Part shown: positions 24,801-34,230 of the stretch, piece by piece
How positions within the stretch are numbered: position 1 is the stretch's first letter
How the letters are laid out: each line of letters begins with the position of its first letter
Assembly (NCBI RefSeq): GCF_001750145.1
Contig: NZ_CP015732.1
Location: 620,001 to 684,000, forward strand
Direction: 5' to 3'
DNA: 64,000 nt
DNA from: Arthrobacter sp. U41
Lineage (GTDB): Bacteria > Actinomycetota > Actinomycetes > Actinomycetales > Micrococcaceae
Program-made: the position numbers and the translations under genes
The notes under the pieces: generated by a model
The model's database searches: none
Seen by the model: only the letters and a program-made list of their open reading frames with translations
Told to the model about the DNA's origin: nothing

Positions 24801-25829
24801 CTAGTTCGGCCCGGACTGGTTCGGCTCCGCCGTCACGACGTGCCGCCACAGCCAAAAATCGCGGTCGTCCAGGATGGCGGTCCGAAGCCGGGCTGAGTCC
24901 GGCGCCGGAACGCCCTCGGACGCGAGGCGGTAGGCCAGCGTGGAGGCAGAGCGCGCCCAGGTCGCGATGACCAACAACGGGAGCAACGCCGGGTCGACAT
25001 TCCTGAACTTCAGATGCTCGCGCAGTGGCGGCAGCGCCCACCCGCCGGGTCCGAAAGCTTTGTCGAACGCCGCAAGCTGCGCGACCCGGGAAAATGCCAT
25101 ATCGGAGGATTCACTGAGGTATTGAAGGTAGAAGATGAGGTCGTGGCCAGGCAGGCCGAACAGTGACGACCGTTCCCAGTCCATGACTTGAAGCCGGCCA
25201 CCGGCCTGCACCAGGAGATTGGGGTGGCTCAAGTCCCCGTGTTCAAACACGGCGGGCAGCGTGCTGTTACGCAGTGGCCGCAGCAGCTCGTGGGTGCGGT
25301 CGACGAGTGCGGAGACTTCAGCGTCGCCTGGCAGCAGCGAGGCGAGGGCCTCCAGCGGGCGCTCGAGCGTCCGCTCGTACCAGTCCCGGTTGTCCGGGCC
25401 GGGCAAGGTGCAAGGCAGGGCAGCCACGAAGTCCACACCGAGTGCGACGGCCCCGGCCAGATCCTTCGCGACCCGGTACGGGCCCAGCGCAGCGCCGGTC
25501 AAGGCAGTCTCCACCAGGACGGTGTGCTCTCCCACGTCCAGGGTGGCCACAATGTGGGGGGTCCCTTCCATCCGCCCGTCGCTGAGGGCCGTGAGCTGCC
25601 GCAGCATCTCCGCCTCCCGCCGGACGCCTTCATTGTCGCCGGGGCACCGCGGGATCTTGACGACAAGGCTGGGACTGTGGGCGCCCACCGGGAAGATCAG
25701 TCCCACGACGTGCCGGGAGGTGGTGAACTGCGGCGTAATCATGACGGTGGACCACTCCGCGCCCGGCCCGTATGCCGCCAGACCCCACTCTTCGTAGTGC
25801 TCGTGAAGCACCGAGTCAATGAAGTTCAT
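24801..25829 (-). CDS. APH-type phosphotransferase
   Basis: 342 residues from ATG 25829. The kinase-like fold of the aminoglycoside/choline phosphotransferase family is shown by the catalytic loop VFEHGDLSHPNLLV, the metal motif VMDWERSSLFG, and an N-lobe with LVVKIPRCPGDNEGVRREAEML. The start codon overlaps the stop of the upstream nucleotidyltransferase/kinase gene by 4 bp (ATGA), so the two are translationally coupled and probably work on the same substrate. In a polysaccharide locus this is more likely a sugar, choline or lipid-intermediate kinase than a drug-resistance enzyme. Confidence 0.78.
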   Translation of the reverse strand: MNFIDSVLHEHYEEWGLAAYGPGAEWSTVMITPQFTTSRHVVGLIFPVGAHSPSLVVKIPRCPGDNEGVRREAEMLRQLTALSDGRMEGTPHIVATLDVGEHTVLVETALTGAALGPYRVAKDLAGAVALGVDFVAALPCTLPGPDNRDWYERTLERPLEALASLLPGDAEVSALVDRTHELLRPLRNSTLPAVFEHGDLSHPNLLVQAGGRLQVMDWERSSLFGLPGHDLIFYLQYLSESSDMAFSRVAQLAAFDKAFGPGGWALPPLREHLKFRNVDPALLPLLVIATWARSASTLAYRLASEGVPAPDSARLRTAILDDRDFWLWRHVVTAEPNQSGPN

Positions 25830-27184
25830 GGCTGATCTCCGGGTTCCGGAGCCTGTGAACCGGACCGCCCGGGCGCGGCCGGGGCCGGGGAGGATCCCGC
25901 CAGCTGCCCCCAGACAATCTCGGTGGCGACCCTCTGGATGAGCGGCTGGGGCTGGGCATCGTCGAGAACCCATGTCTTCGGGTGCCGCTTCGCCAGGTTC
26001 GGGCGGGCCTGAAGCGACCGGTCCCGGACCCCGGCCGGGTGCCCGCCGTTCCCCGCGGGCACGACCGGGCCAGGTGCGCCGAGCACGAGCAGCACGTGGG
26101 GTTCGGGCGCCAGCGCGGACGCCAGTGCGGTCTCAGTGCGGCCTCCGGCAGTGGTCGAGGGGGCCGGCGGCAAAGCATCGTAGGCCGGCCGGTCCACAAC
26201 CACGACCCGGCCCCGAAGGTAATGGTATTTGGCGGCCAGCGCGCCCCGGAGCTGCCTGATCACCGTCTGGCCGCGTCGCCCGCCGGGAATCCGCGAGATC
26301 CAGCTGTCCCTCCGATCTTGCCCTTTCACGCCCAGGTACACGTAGCGGCTGGGAAGGGGAAAGGTCTCTCCGAGCCGGTGCAGCAGCAGCGTCTTGCCCG
26401 GGCCGGCCGGTCCCATCACACCAACGACAATCCCTCGGCTGAAGCGTCCGGGAAAGGTCGGGCCCAGCAGCCGGAGTATCCTGTTTCTCGCGGCGGTCAC
26501 CCGGGTGCGCAGGGGTGCGTTCCGGGTCAGGGCTGATGCCATGCGCCCGGCGGGATCCCGGAAATCGTCAAAGCTGCCGGACCGGACGAGCTTCAGCAGC
26601 TCCGCCGCGGTTCCGTGTCCCACCTGGCGGTCGACGTAGGCCGCGATCGCGTCGTCGGTCGAGGCCAGCGCGCCGGCGACCCTGACGGTTTCCATCCGCC
26701 CTGGTGTGACGACTCCGCCTTTGTCCAGCATGATGTGGAGGAGGTGGAGCCATGCCTGCTCGGTTGTTGCGGGGAGCCAGAGCAGTCCGTTCCGGAGGCG
26801 CCGTTTGAGGCAACCCCCGGCCAGGGGGGTGTGCCACTGCTGGAACGGCCCGAAGGAGATCTCCGAGACGATGTCCAATTTGAGCCACAGGTCTTCCGTG
26901 GCGTCGTAGCTGAAATAGAACCGGTGGCTTCCGTGCCCGCGGGCCAGGACTCGATGGAAACCGACACCCGCCAGCAGCGCGTCCATGCGCTGGGACAGGC
27001 CGTCCCCGACGAGGATGTCCACATCCCCGTGTGGGCGGACCAGGTCATCCTCACCGCGCAACAGCACCCAGGGAAGACCCGATCCGTCAAGCGCGCGGAA
27101 CGCCCTCGCGATCGCCGGGTGTATGTCTGGTTGCTCTCCGCTCCATTCCCCCGGGTCGGGCTGGCGGTTGCTAGGGACGTCCAT
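25826..27184 (-). CDS. Nucleotidyltransferase-like / P-loop fusion protein (short paralogue)
   Basis: 452 residues from ATG 27184, preceded by GGGAGGA. It aligns with the first 440 residues of the 20849 protein: GDVDILV (D54, D56), LKLDIVSEISFGPFQQW (D104), then a P-loop domain with GPAGPGKTLLL (K264), VVDRPAYDALPP and the shared end DDAQPQPLIQRVATEIVW. It lacks the methyltransferase-like third part. The kinase lid is changed: where the paralogue has FSRKGEHTAEILEKW, this one has PAGNGGHPAGVRDRS and loses the basic residues, so phosphotransfer may be impaired. It is coupled to the APH-type kinase by an ATGA overlap. Confidence 0.65.
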   Translation of the reverse strand: MDVPSNRQPDPGEWSGEQPDIHPAIARAFRALDGSGLPWVLLRGEDDLVRPHGDVDILVGDGLSQRMDALLAGVGFHRVLARGHGSHRFYFSYDATEDLWLKLDIVSEISFGPFQQWHTPLAGGCLKRRLRNGLLWLPATTEQAWLHLLHIMLDKGGVVTPGRMETVRVAGALASTDDAIAAYVDRQVGHGTAAELLKLVRSGSFDDFRDPAGRMASALTRNAPLRTRVTAARNRILRLLGPTFPGRFSRGIVVGVMGPAGPGKTLLLHRLGETFPLPSRYVYLGVKGQDRRDSWISRIPGGRRGQTVIRQLRGALAAKYHYLRGRVVVVDRPAYDALPPAPSTTAGGRTETALASALAPEPHVLLVLGAPGPVVPAGNGGHPAGVRDRSLQARPNLAKRHPKTWVLDDAQPQPLIQRVATEIVWGQLAGSSPAPAAPGRSGSQAPEPGDQP

Positions 27185-27255
27185 CTGTTCCTCCCGCCGT
27201 GACACTGGAAATCATGCCTGACGAATCGTGCCGGTGTTTGGCGAGTGGGTGGGGG

Positions 27256-28128
27256 CTAGGGCGCGTAGGCATACTGCACGACCCAGTCGACCTCCAGGTG
27301 CCCGGAAGTCTCAGGCTTGGGAGAGGACCAGTCTGCCCCGTCCTTCGTCTCGGCCTGCAGCGTCAACCGCATGTTCGTGGTGGGAACTCCTTTGGGCATC
27401 GTCGTCTCACCGACGAGTTCCCCATCCCAGAACCACTTGACTTTTCCGGGGGTCCATTCCGTCGTGGCCACATGCCAATCTGTCGCGTCGGTCCGCGAGT
27501 AGTACCGGGTGGAGGGATCGAACCGGGCCGGGCCCTTCAGGGTGGAGTCCTTGATGGCTGAAACGCCGTACATCTTCCCGTCGAGTTCGCCCTCCGGCCA
27601 GTCAATTTCGCCCTCGATCCAGTCGTCGCTTGAGGGCCAGAGCATAAAGGCGATCTTGTAGCCCGGCAGGGTGTCTGACCGGAACCGGATGGAGTACCGG
27701 GCGTAGGTCTGACCGGCATAGCCGAAGGGGACGATGCTCGCCACCCGCGGAATCCCGCCCTTCGTGTGCAGGTGGTAGTCGAGTTTTCCGTCTTTCACGG
27801 AGAGCACGGAATCCGGCGTGTAGAGGCCCTCACCGGAGGTGTCCTCAAGGTCGTGGTAACCGCGCATGTCCGAGCCGTATACTTCACCCACTCGGCCCAG
27901 CCGGGCCGGCGTGGTGAAGTCCTGGGCGCCGGTTTGCTTCCAGCCCGGCAGGTCCCCCACGGGCATCTCCGTCGTGGTTGATTCCCGCGTAGAGATGAAG
28001 AGCAGGGCGCTCAGCAGCGCGACCGCGGCGAACATCGCAGCAACCCTGGCGAGCACCGCGCCGCCTTTCCCCAATCTAAAGGGTTTTTTTGATTTGGTAG
28101 ATTCGGACGGCTCCATTGTCAAATACAT
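27256..28128 (-). CDS. Membrane-anchored GH16 family glycoside hydrolase
   Basis: 290 residues. The N-terminal basic region and single hydrophobic helix (VLARVAAMFAAVALLSALLF) anchor or export it. The catalytic domain contains FMLWPSSDDWIEGEIDWPE: E174 (nucleophile), D176 and E179 (acid/base) form the ExDxxE motif of GH16. Jelly-roll strands YARYSIRFRSD and WHVATTEWTPGKVKWFWDGELV follow. GH16 enzymes cut beta-1,3/1,4-glucans or related glycans; here it probably trims or processes the polymer made by the surrounding genes. It overlaps the end of the 28076 membrane protein gene by 53 bp, indicating co-transcription. Confidence 0.87.
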   Translation of the reverse strand: MYLTMEPSESTKSKKPFRLGKGGAVLARVAAMFAAVALLSALLFISTRESTTTEMPVGDLPGWKQTGAQDFTTPARLGRVGEVYGSDMRGYHDLEDTSGEGLYTPDSVLSVKDGKLDYHLHTKGGIPRVASIVPFGYAGQTYARYSIRFRSDTLPGYKIAFMLWPSSDDWIEGEIDWPEGELDGKMYGVSAIKDSTLKGPARFDPSTRYYSRTDATDWHVATTEWTPGKVKWFWDGELVGETTMPKGVPTTNMRLTLQAETKDGADWSSPKPETSGHLEVDWVVQYAYAP

Positions 28129-30334
28129 GATCGGCCTTATCCCCTGCAGCTAGCTCCCGTTCAAGAGCGGGGAGCATGTTGGCATCGAACAGCTTGTCTT
28201 TGATCGCCTGCTCCAGCTGTGAGTCCGAGAAGACTACGAAGATGCGCTCAGGTTTCCAGTTGTTGTTCGCGTAGCGCTCCACGTCCTCAGGCAGCACGTT
28301 TCCGTTGGATCTCTGGAGGAACTTGGTCAGCGAGGTGACCCGGCCCCATTCCAGATAGCTGGGGTAGTTCGGCCCGATCAGGAGCGGGAAAAAGGCGTTG
28401 GTTTCAAAGATTACGTCCTTCTCGCCAACCCGCGCGTCCAGCCACTGCGCGGCCACCACGTCTTCCTTGGGTACCCGGAATTTCGCCTCCTGCTGGAAGT
28501 ACACAATGGTGAACAGAACAGCCATGATCGTCAGCGAGGCGACGGTGCCCGTGACAGCATTCCGGGTTCGAACGGGCCCGGAACAAAACAGCCAGGCCGC
28601 CCCGATCGCAAGCCAGGGGAGGGCGAACATAAAGACCCGGAACTTCGCTTCCCCGCCATAGGACTGGCCCAGGAGCCAGAACATTGGTGCGACTGCCAGC
28701 CAGCCGACAATCAGTGTCTGCCTGACGTTGCCCCGGAGCAGGTTGCGGATAAAGCCCGCCAGCCCCAGCAGCCCCACAAAGAGCGAGAGGCCATCCGGAG
28801 TGCGTGCCATCCAACGGGACGCGTCGTCAATATGGCTGACCTCGGGCAGCGTGTAACTTGCGTTCTTGAAGAAGTCGAAGCCGGTGAACAGGCCATATTT
28901 ATTGTCAACATAGTCGAGGTTGGGCAGCAGGTACGCGAACGCCATAATCGCCAGCACCGGACCAAGCCACTTGGGCCTGAAATAGCCGAAGACGAAGAGC
29001 GGGAACAGCGACAGGATGACCATGTACGGTGTCAACTGATGGCTCGCGACCGTTACGGCCTGCAGGAGGAGGAGAGCCGCCACCGCCGGCATGACCAGGG
29101 CGCGGCTGGAGTGGACGATTTCAGCCGTGGCGGTCGGAGTCGTCCGGTGAAAGCGCCCCTGCAGCCCTTTCAGCCGGCCCTCCACCACCGCGGCGATTTT
29201 GACCGGAGTGCTGCGGAGGAACGTCAGCGCGATCAGGCACATCGTCAGGTACAGCGTGTAGGAGAACGCCTGCGGCGAGTAGTAGTTCTGGTTCACCCAG
29301 TTGGTGAGGGTGAAGACCAGGGTCGCGGTCCAGTAGATCCGCGGGTTGGAAGTGAGCGTCCGCGCTATGGCGAGGATAATCATGACATCCAGCAGGGCGA
29401 ACCCGAACTCTGCCAGGGCGGCATAGTCCAGTGCATTGCGGTAGCCAACAACCTCGCCCAGGAAGGCACTGACGGAGAAGAAACCCGGCCACCGGTTGTA
29501 GATGTCGATCGAGGGATCCACCTGGCCCGCGGCACCGATGTAGTTCGTTACGGCGATGTGTTTGTAGGACCATGGCAGGCGCGGAACACTGACCACCATC
29601 GGCGCAGAGGCGTAAAGCATGGCGACGAGCCCCGTGGTGGAGGCTGCGAGAAAGGCGTGGGACGCCATCTTCCGCGCCGCCACGGCCCAGATGCACAGCC
29701 CCACGGCTGCTGCCACGGCCAGGTACCAGATCGGGGGGAATGTTGTCAGCAGCCCCCGGCCTCCGACGAGTTCCTCGCCCGTCATCGACAGGGCGACACC
29801 CCAGACCACCAGCGCGGCACCGAGGACGGCCCACGGCACGTACGGCGCAATGCCCCGGCCCCGGAACGCGTCCAGACTCCACACGGAACGCCAATCGAAA
29901 CGGCTCCTGTTGACCGGATGCCCGTAAATTGCATGCCGGCCAGTTCCGGCAACAGGGGGAAAGACGGCGATCAGGGCCGAGGCGGCAACCAGGACGGCCG
30001 CCGCGACGGGCCGGGGATGCCAAATGTGGGCCCACGCCATGATGAGGGCCGGAATTGTGTAGATGGCTGCGCTCATCACTACGGTCCACACCACCCGTGC
30101 CACCGGGTCAGCGTCCGGAAGCCGCCGGACCAGGACCCATCCGGGCAGCACGAAGCAGCCGAAGATGGTGACCGGGGCGAGCACCGGGCCGCCCAGGTCG
30201 AGAAGGATAAGGGCTGCAAGCAGGAGGCCGGCCAAAGCCAGCCCAAAGTCCAACGGCCGGTCCGCCCTCAACGCCGATATCGTTGGTCTCGGGTCTTTCG
30301 GGGTTGGTGTTTCGTCTTGGAGTAAGAGACTCAT
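28076..30334 (-). CDS. Large polytopic membrane protein of polysaccharide locus
   Basis: 752 residues with about 14-16 predicted membrane helices (for example FGLALAGLLLAALILLDLGGPVLAPVTIFGCFVLPGWVLV, IPALIMAWAHIW, FLAASTTGLVAMLYASAPMVV). A more soluble C-terminal region (about 630-752) follows, with EKDVIFETNAFFPLLIGPNYPSY and FVVFSDSQLEQAIKDKLF. The layout (long membrane body plus extracytoplasmic tail) resembles GT-C glycosyltransferases and polysaccharide polymerases, but no diagnostic motif is evident to me. The location between the glycosyltransferases and the GH16 enzyme suggests polymerase or sugar transfer on the outer face. Start ATG 30334. Confidence 0.7.
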   Translation of the reverse strand: MSLLLQDETPTPKDPRPTISALRADRPLDFGLALAGLLLAALILLDLGGPVLAPVTIFGCFVLPGWVLVRRLPDADPVARVVWTVVMSAAIYTIPALIMAWAHIWHPRPVAAAVLVAASALIAVFPPVAGTGRHAIYGHPVNRSRFDWRSVWSLDAFRGRGIAPYVPWAVLGAALVVWGVALSMTGEELVGGRGLLTTFPPIWYLAVAAAVGLCIWAVAARKMASHAFLAASTTGLVAMLYASAPMVVSVPRLPWSYKHIAVTNYIGAAGQVDPSIDIYNRWPGFFSVSAFLGEVVGYRNALDYAALAEFGFALLDVMIILAIARTLTSNPRIYWTATLVFTLTNWVNQNYYSPQAFSYTLYLTMCLIALTFLRSTPVKIAAVVEGRLKGLQGRFHRTTPTATAEIVHSSRALVMPAVAALLLLQAVTVASHQLTPYMVILSLFPLFVFGYFRPKWLGPVLAIMAFAYLLPNLDYVDNKYGLFTGFDFFKNASYTLPEVSHIDDASRWMARTPDGLSLFVGLLGLAGFIRNLLRGNVRQTLIVGWLAVAPMFWLLGQSYGGEAKFRVFMFALPWLAIGAAWLFCSGPVRTRNAVTGTVASLTIMAVLFTIVYFQQEAKFRVPKEDVVAAQWLDARVGEKDVIFETNAFFPLLIGPNYPSYLEWGRVTSLTKFLQRSNGNVLPEDVERYANNNWKPERIFVVFSDSQLEQAIKDKLFDANMLPALERELAAGDKADHVFDNGAVRIYQIKKTL

Positions 30335-30454
30335 GTCGCTGAACTTCCTTGATCGGTCTGCGGGGACTTTGCGAGTGGGAAGTCAGCGTCCCCTTGTGAC
30401 GCATTCCCCCAGGAACTGTGTGCGATCGGCCGTGCCAGAGATGATGAAGACCTA

Positions 30455-31765
30455 CTATGTCTTTCCCGACCAGCGTTCGAGAAGGTAGTTCAGCGGCCCT
30501 CGCGCCACCGAGAAGAGTTCAGTCCGCAGGGCCTTTTCGACTCGGGGATCGCGGGACGCCGACGTCGTCGCGGTCGCGGTCGCGGTCGCCGCAGTTTGCC
30601 CCCGTGAATGGTTCCGTGCGTTTCTTAGGAAATGCCGGGCGCCCTGGGGGCTTCGGGCGATCGCCAGCCGCGCCGTGTGCGGGTTCAAGAGGATTTTGGT
30701 CAGCCAGGAGCCGAGGCCCTTGCCGTACCCGCGGGCCTGAACCATCAGGTCCTCGACCTCTGCCCGGTGGCGGTGCCAGACGATCGCGGACGGCTGGACG
30801 ACCAGCGAGTGGCCACCGAGGATGACCCGGGTGAACATGTCGATGTCCTCGCCACCGCCCGTGCGAGTTCCGACGCCGAGCGCCGGGTCAAAGGCGCCCA
30901 GCGCCAGGGCAGTGCGTCGATCGAGCGCAAAGTTCGCTCCTGTGCCGAAGGCCCCCACGCAGAACGGAAACGTCGGCAGATCGGCCGGAGGATCCGCCAT
31001 GGAATAGACTTTCGGCGCGACGATCTTGGACCAGTTCACCCGTTCGTCGAAGTAGCCCTGGGCGGGCGAACGCAACTCTCCGGCCGGCACTAGTCCTGTC
31101 ACGCATCCAACATCAGGGGCCTGTTCAAAGCCGGCTGCAATCCCCCGCAGCCAAAACTCGTCCACGACGACGTCGTCATCGGTGAACGCGACGATGTCCC
31201 CGCGCGCACGGCGCAAACCGGCATTGCGTGCCTTTGACAGCCCGGGCTTGGGCTCCGAGATCAGGGTGAGCCGGGGGTCGGGGAACTCGTCACGGATCAT
31301 GTCACGGGTCTCAGCGGTGCTGGCCCCGTTGTCCACGACGATGACGTCGAAGTTCGGGTAGTCGAGGCGCAGGATTGCAGCGATGGCGCCACGCAGCAGT
31401 GCGGGGCGGTCCCGGGTGCAAACGATCACGGTGATTGACGGTGTCGACGACGGCTGGGATGCCACGGCCGCCGGCAGTGCCGCCGCAGCGGACTCTAGGA
31501 CGCCGCGGTCCAGGACGCCGTCTGGAGCTTCGACGTCGATGAATCCGCGGACGGACGATCCGCTGCGCACCAGCAAGCGAGCGCGGTGATAGCCGATGGA
31601 GTCCTGAAGCCTCAGGTGGGTGTAGCCGGCGAGGGAATCGAGATCGACGGCGCCAACCCACAGAGCTCCTGGCCAGTCGGGGACGGCCTCGGTCCCCATC
31701 GACGGTGCAATATCCAGTCCTGCGTCCTCATGTGCCACCACAATCTCGTTTCCAACTTCAATCAC
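30455..31765 (-). CDS. Glycosyltransferase family 2
   Basis: 436 residues from GTG 31765, which has GGAGGGAAG six bases upstream and overlaps the preceding stop by 4 bp (GTGA). An N-terminal extension of about 100 residues (VIEVGNEIVVAHEDAG to the Ala-rich linker) precedes the GT-A domain: SITVIVCTRDRPALLRGAIAAIL, FDVIVVDNGAS, GLSKARNAGLRRARGDIVAFTDDDVVVDEFW (the DDD metal motif) and GVGTRTGGGEDIDMFTRVI with the catalytic ED. It resembles galactofuranosyl/rhamnosyl-type GT2 enzymes with an added N-domain. A Thr/Ala repeat (TATATATT) lies near the C-terminus. Donor unknown. Confidence 0.87.
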   Translation of the reverse strand: MIEVGNEIVVAHEDAGLDIAPSMGTEAVPDWPGALWVGAVDLDSLAGYTHLRLQDSIGYHRARLLVRSGSSVRGFIDVEAPDGVLDRGVLESAAAALPAAVASQPSSTPSITVIVCTRDRPALLRGAIAAILRLDYPNFDVIVVDNGASTAETRDMIRDEFPDPRLTLISEPKPGLSKARNAGLRRARGDIVAFTDDDVVVDEFWLRGIAAGFEQAPDVGCVTGLVPAGELRSPAQGYFDERVNWSKIVAPKVYSMADPPADLPTFPFCVGAFGTGANFALDRRTALALGAFDPALGVGTRTGGGEDIDMFTRVILGGHSLVVQPSAIVWHRHRAEVEDLMVQARGYGKGLGSWLTKILLNPHTARLAIARSPQGARHFLRNARNHSRGQTAATATATATTSASRDPRVEKALRTELFSVARGPLNYLLERWSGKT

Positions 31766-32769
31766 GTGGCTTCCCTCCAGGGAAGACGGCGATGGTGGAC
31801 AGGAGTTGAGCCGGTTAGGAGCGATCCGGAGCCTTCGGCGACCCTGCGCCCGCGGAAGTATCCTGCGGCTGTAACAGCCAGGACGGCCACGTAGGCGCCG
31901 GCCCGGCGCAAACCCTGGGGGTCGGCACCGCGGCTCCAGTCCGCCATGGCGGAGAAGACCGCTCGGGGCAGGACACTGCGTACGTAGCGCCGCTCCGGAC
32001 CCAAGGCCCGTTTGTGGCCCACCACGTGGCTGACCTGGGCTTTGGAAATACCCTCCGACCAGGACCGTTCCATCATGTAGCGGAATGTCCCCCGCTGGAC
32101 CGGAACGTGGTGACGCACCAGGGCCGCCGGTTCGTACACGATGCGCGAACCCGGGGAACCGATCGCTGCCCGGATGCAGATCTCCGTCTCTTCGCATCCC
32201 AGCGGTTTCGTCCCCTGACGGCCGAGGGCGACATTGAAGCCCCCCACCTGCTGGAGCACTGAAAGGCGGAAGGACATGTTGGCGCCGATGACGTTCCGCA
32301 CTTCGGAGGCAACTTTGGGTAAACCGCGGTGGCTGCAGCCGACGATCCAGTCCAGCTCCGGGCCGAAGTAACCGGGCCGGCCGGCTTCCCACACCGGTTC
32401 GACCTTGCCGCCGACTGCCAGGACGTCGGAATCGTCGTAGAGTGCCGTCAGTTTTTCGAGCCAGTCGGGAGTCGCCACGGCGTCGTCGTCCAGAAACGCC
32501 ACGATCTCCGAGGTGGCCAGGCCGACGCCCGTGTTTCGTGCCCCGGAGAGCCCTTGAAGCCCGGTGCTCTCCACCAGGGTGACATCCTGCACGGCGGCCA
32601 CCAGCCGCTTGTACAGGTCCTCGTTGTGGTCAACCACAACGATCACCTGCTTCGGCTGGAGCGTCTGGGCGTGGACGGAGTCAATGACGTCCATCAGTAG
32701 CTCCCAGCGCTGCTCCGTGTAGGAGCAAATGACCACAGAAGCGGCGGGCCTGAAATTGAAGTCGAGCAC
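31762..32769 (-). CDS. Glycosyltransferase family 2
   Basis: 335 residues from GTG 32769, with GGAAGGAG upstream; an alternative ATG at 32835 would overlap the previous gene. GT-A motifs: ASVVICSYTEQRWELLMDVIDSV, VIVVVDHNEDLY, GLSGARNTGVGLATSEIVAFLDDDAVATPDWLE (DDD), and GCEETEICIRA (the base region, with E in place of D). The C-terminal 80 residues are hydrophobic (GAYVAVLAVTAAGYF), suggesting membrane association. It is separated from the upstream glycosyltransferase stop by one base and coupled to the downstream one by GTGA, a tight three-gene operon. Confidence 0.87.
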   Translation of the reverse strand: MLDFNFRPAASVVICSYTEQRWELLMDVIDSVHAQTLQPKQVIVVVDHNEDLYKRLVAAVQDVTLVESTGLQGLSGARNTGVGLATSEIVAFLDDDAVATPDWLEKLTALYDDSDVLAVGGKVEPVWEAGRPGYFGPELDWIVGCSHRGLPKVASEVRNVIGANMSFRLSVLQQVGGFNVALGRQGTKPLGCEETEICIRAAIGSPGSRIVYEPAALVRHHVPVQRGTFRYMMERSWSEGISKAQVSHVVGHKRALGPERRYVRSVLPRAVFSAMADWSRGADPQGLRRAGAYVAVLAVTAAGYFRGRRVAEGSGSLLTGSTPVHHRRLPWREAT

Positions 32770-32770
32770 C

Positions 32771-33634
32771 TTAGGCTCCTTCCGCCACGGTAAGGACGCT
32801 TTGCGGATCCGTGGGTGTTCGAGCAAACCGGACATTCGGATAGGTGTACTTCACCCGCCGGAGGGCTTCGGGCCTGGCCCCGGCGGTAGGCGCTTCCCAG
32901 GTGATGCATTCCCGGGCGAGGGTGCGGAGGACCCGCCATCCGTCGCGGAAGGTCTGCAGGTTCGAGGCTCCCGAGATGCGGTTCAGTTCAAAACTCGGTA
33001 CCTCGGCAATGCGCAGACCCGCGCGCGCCGCCCTGACAATGAGTTCCGTCTCGATCTCAAAGCCGTCCGACTCCAGCTCGAGAACCTCGAGGCATTCCCG
33101 GCGGAGTGCTATGTAGCCGTAGCAAAGGTCCGAGTAGTTGCTTCTGAGGACGATGTTCGCCAGCTTCGTCAGGACGCGGTTGCCGATGTTCCGGAGCCAG
33201 GTCAGATCCTCCGACCCGCCGCCGGTGACATAGCGCGAGCCCTTGACGAAGTCGTAGTCATGCTGGAGCGGGGAGACGAACCAGCCGATTTCCTGCGGAT
33301 CCATGCTTCCGTCCGCGTCAAGCATGACGATTATGTCCCCCGAAGCCGCTGCGAAGCCGGCACGGACAGCGATGCCCTTGCCCTTTCGCGGTTCAGCCAC
33401 CACCACGACGTCGACCCTGAGGGCCCGGGCAACGTCGATGGTGTGGTCCCGGGACCGCCCATCCACGATGACAACTTCATCCACATAGGAAGGCATCCGC
33501 CGCAGCACCCACGGCAAGTTCATTTCTTCATTTAGCGTTGGAATTACGACGCTCACCGAAGCCCGTGGCGAGGAGGTAATTCGCTCGGACGGCGAATTCG
33601 GGACCAAATTTGGAATAGACAAAAGCCTCACCAC
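32771..33634 (-). CDS. Glycosyltransferase family 2 (DPM1-like)
   Basis: 287 residues from GTG 33634. SVSVVIPTLNEEMNLPWVLRRMP, DEVVIVDGRSRDHTIDVA, GKGIAVRAGFAAASGDIIVMLDADGSMDPQEI (the DxD motif) and FVKGSRYVTGGGSEDLTWLRNIGNRVLTKLAN place it with polyprenyl-phosphate mannose/glucose synthase-like GT2 enzymes. It lacks C-terminal membrane helices, so it probably relies on partners. Such enzymes often make the polyprenyl-phosphate sugar used by GT-C proteins, which fits the large membrane protein at 28076. First gene of the minus-strand operon; the promoter should lie in 33635-34230. Confidence 0.87.
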   Translation of the reverse strand: MVRLLSIPNLVPNSPSERITSSPRASVSVVIPTLNEEMNLPWVLRRMPSYVDEVVIVDGRSRDHTIDVARALRVDVVVVAEPRKGKGIAVRAGFAAASGDIIVMLDADGSMDPQEIGWFVSPLQHDYDFVKGSRYVTGGGSEDLTWLRNIGNRVLTKLANIVLRSNYSDLCYGYIALRRECLEVLELESDGFEIETELIVRAARAGLRIAEVPSFELNRISGASNLQTFRDGWRVLRTLARECITWEAPTAGARPEALRRVKYTYPNVRFARTPTDPQSVLTVAEGA

Positions 33635-34230
33635 TTCATGAAATTTCCGGTCGCCGACTGCGATGCCATCAGCGAATGAGAACCTAAAGGACGAATTCGT
33701 AGCAATCCGTCGAAATTATGCGCAACCCCATACCCCAGCTGCCACTGGACGGTGGCCATGCCTTGAGCCTAAAGTTCACCCAAAGTTGTGTCACGAGTGG
33801 CTAGTACTTGGTTTACTGTTCAAGTCCCCGAGTGACTCCCGCGCCTCTACTTGGGTCTTCGGGGCGGCCTACTCGGGAACCACGAGTCATCCTCGAATGG
33901 TGTACTCGGTCAGCGGCCAAGGGGCGAAAATCCGTTGAGTTTCAGCGCTTTTGTCCCGATACTGGAACCGTACGCCGACGGGATGGCAAGGTCTAGGGCC
34001 GGCGTTACTCCACAGTCAAAAAAGCGAAGATGCCGCGGTGACTGCGGACGCAGGGGGAAACGGGGCCTGGTGCAGTTCAGCTGGACAACCAGGGTGCATA
34101 TCGCGGATTTCATTGCGGTGCTTTCTCCGCCAGAAAAGCAGAACAGAACTCCGAAAAGGCAAAATACCCTTTTCACTTCCGGAAAGAGTGGCTAGCATCA
34201 CCCTAGTCGGGAGACATCTGCATATTCACC
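33635..34230. other. Divergent intergenic control region
   Basis: About 600 bp, visibly less GC-rich than the flanking genes, between two divergent transcription units. It must contain both promoters. ACTTG/CAAGT half-sites occur around 33805-33825. No gene or long repeat is visible; I could not assign -35/-10 boxes with confidence. Confidence 0.4.

Noticed and set aside
25969-26080. Compensated frameshift in the kinase lid of the short NTase-kinase paralogue
   Set aside because: The segment aligns with its paralogue at equal length and shifted frames do not restore similarity, so in-frame divergence is more likely than a double frameshift.
28832-30325. 497-codon plus-strand open frame opposite the large membrane protein
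   Set aside because: Highly charged Arg/His/Gln/Asp text without structure, while the opposite strand encodes coherent membrane helices.
30455-32392. Extended N-terminus (209 extra residues) for the family 2 glycosyltransferase
   Set aside because: The extra part is antisense-type Arg/Pro/Gly sequence overlapping the upstream glycosyltransferase; GTG 31765 has a ribosome site and a 4-bp coupling overlap.
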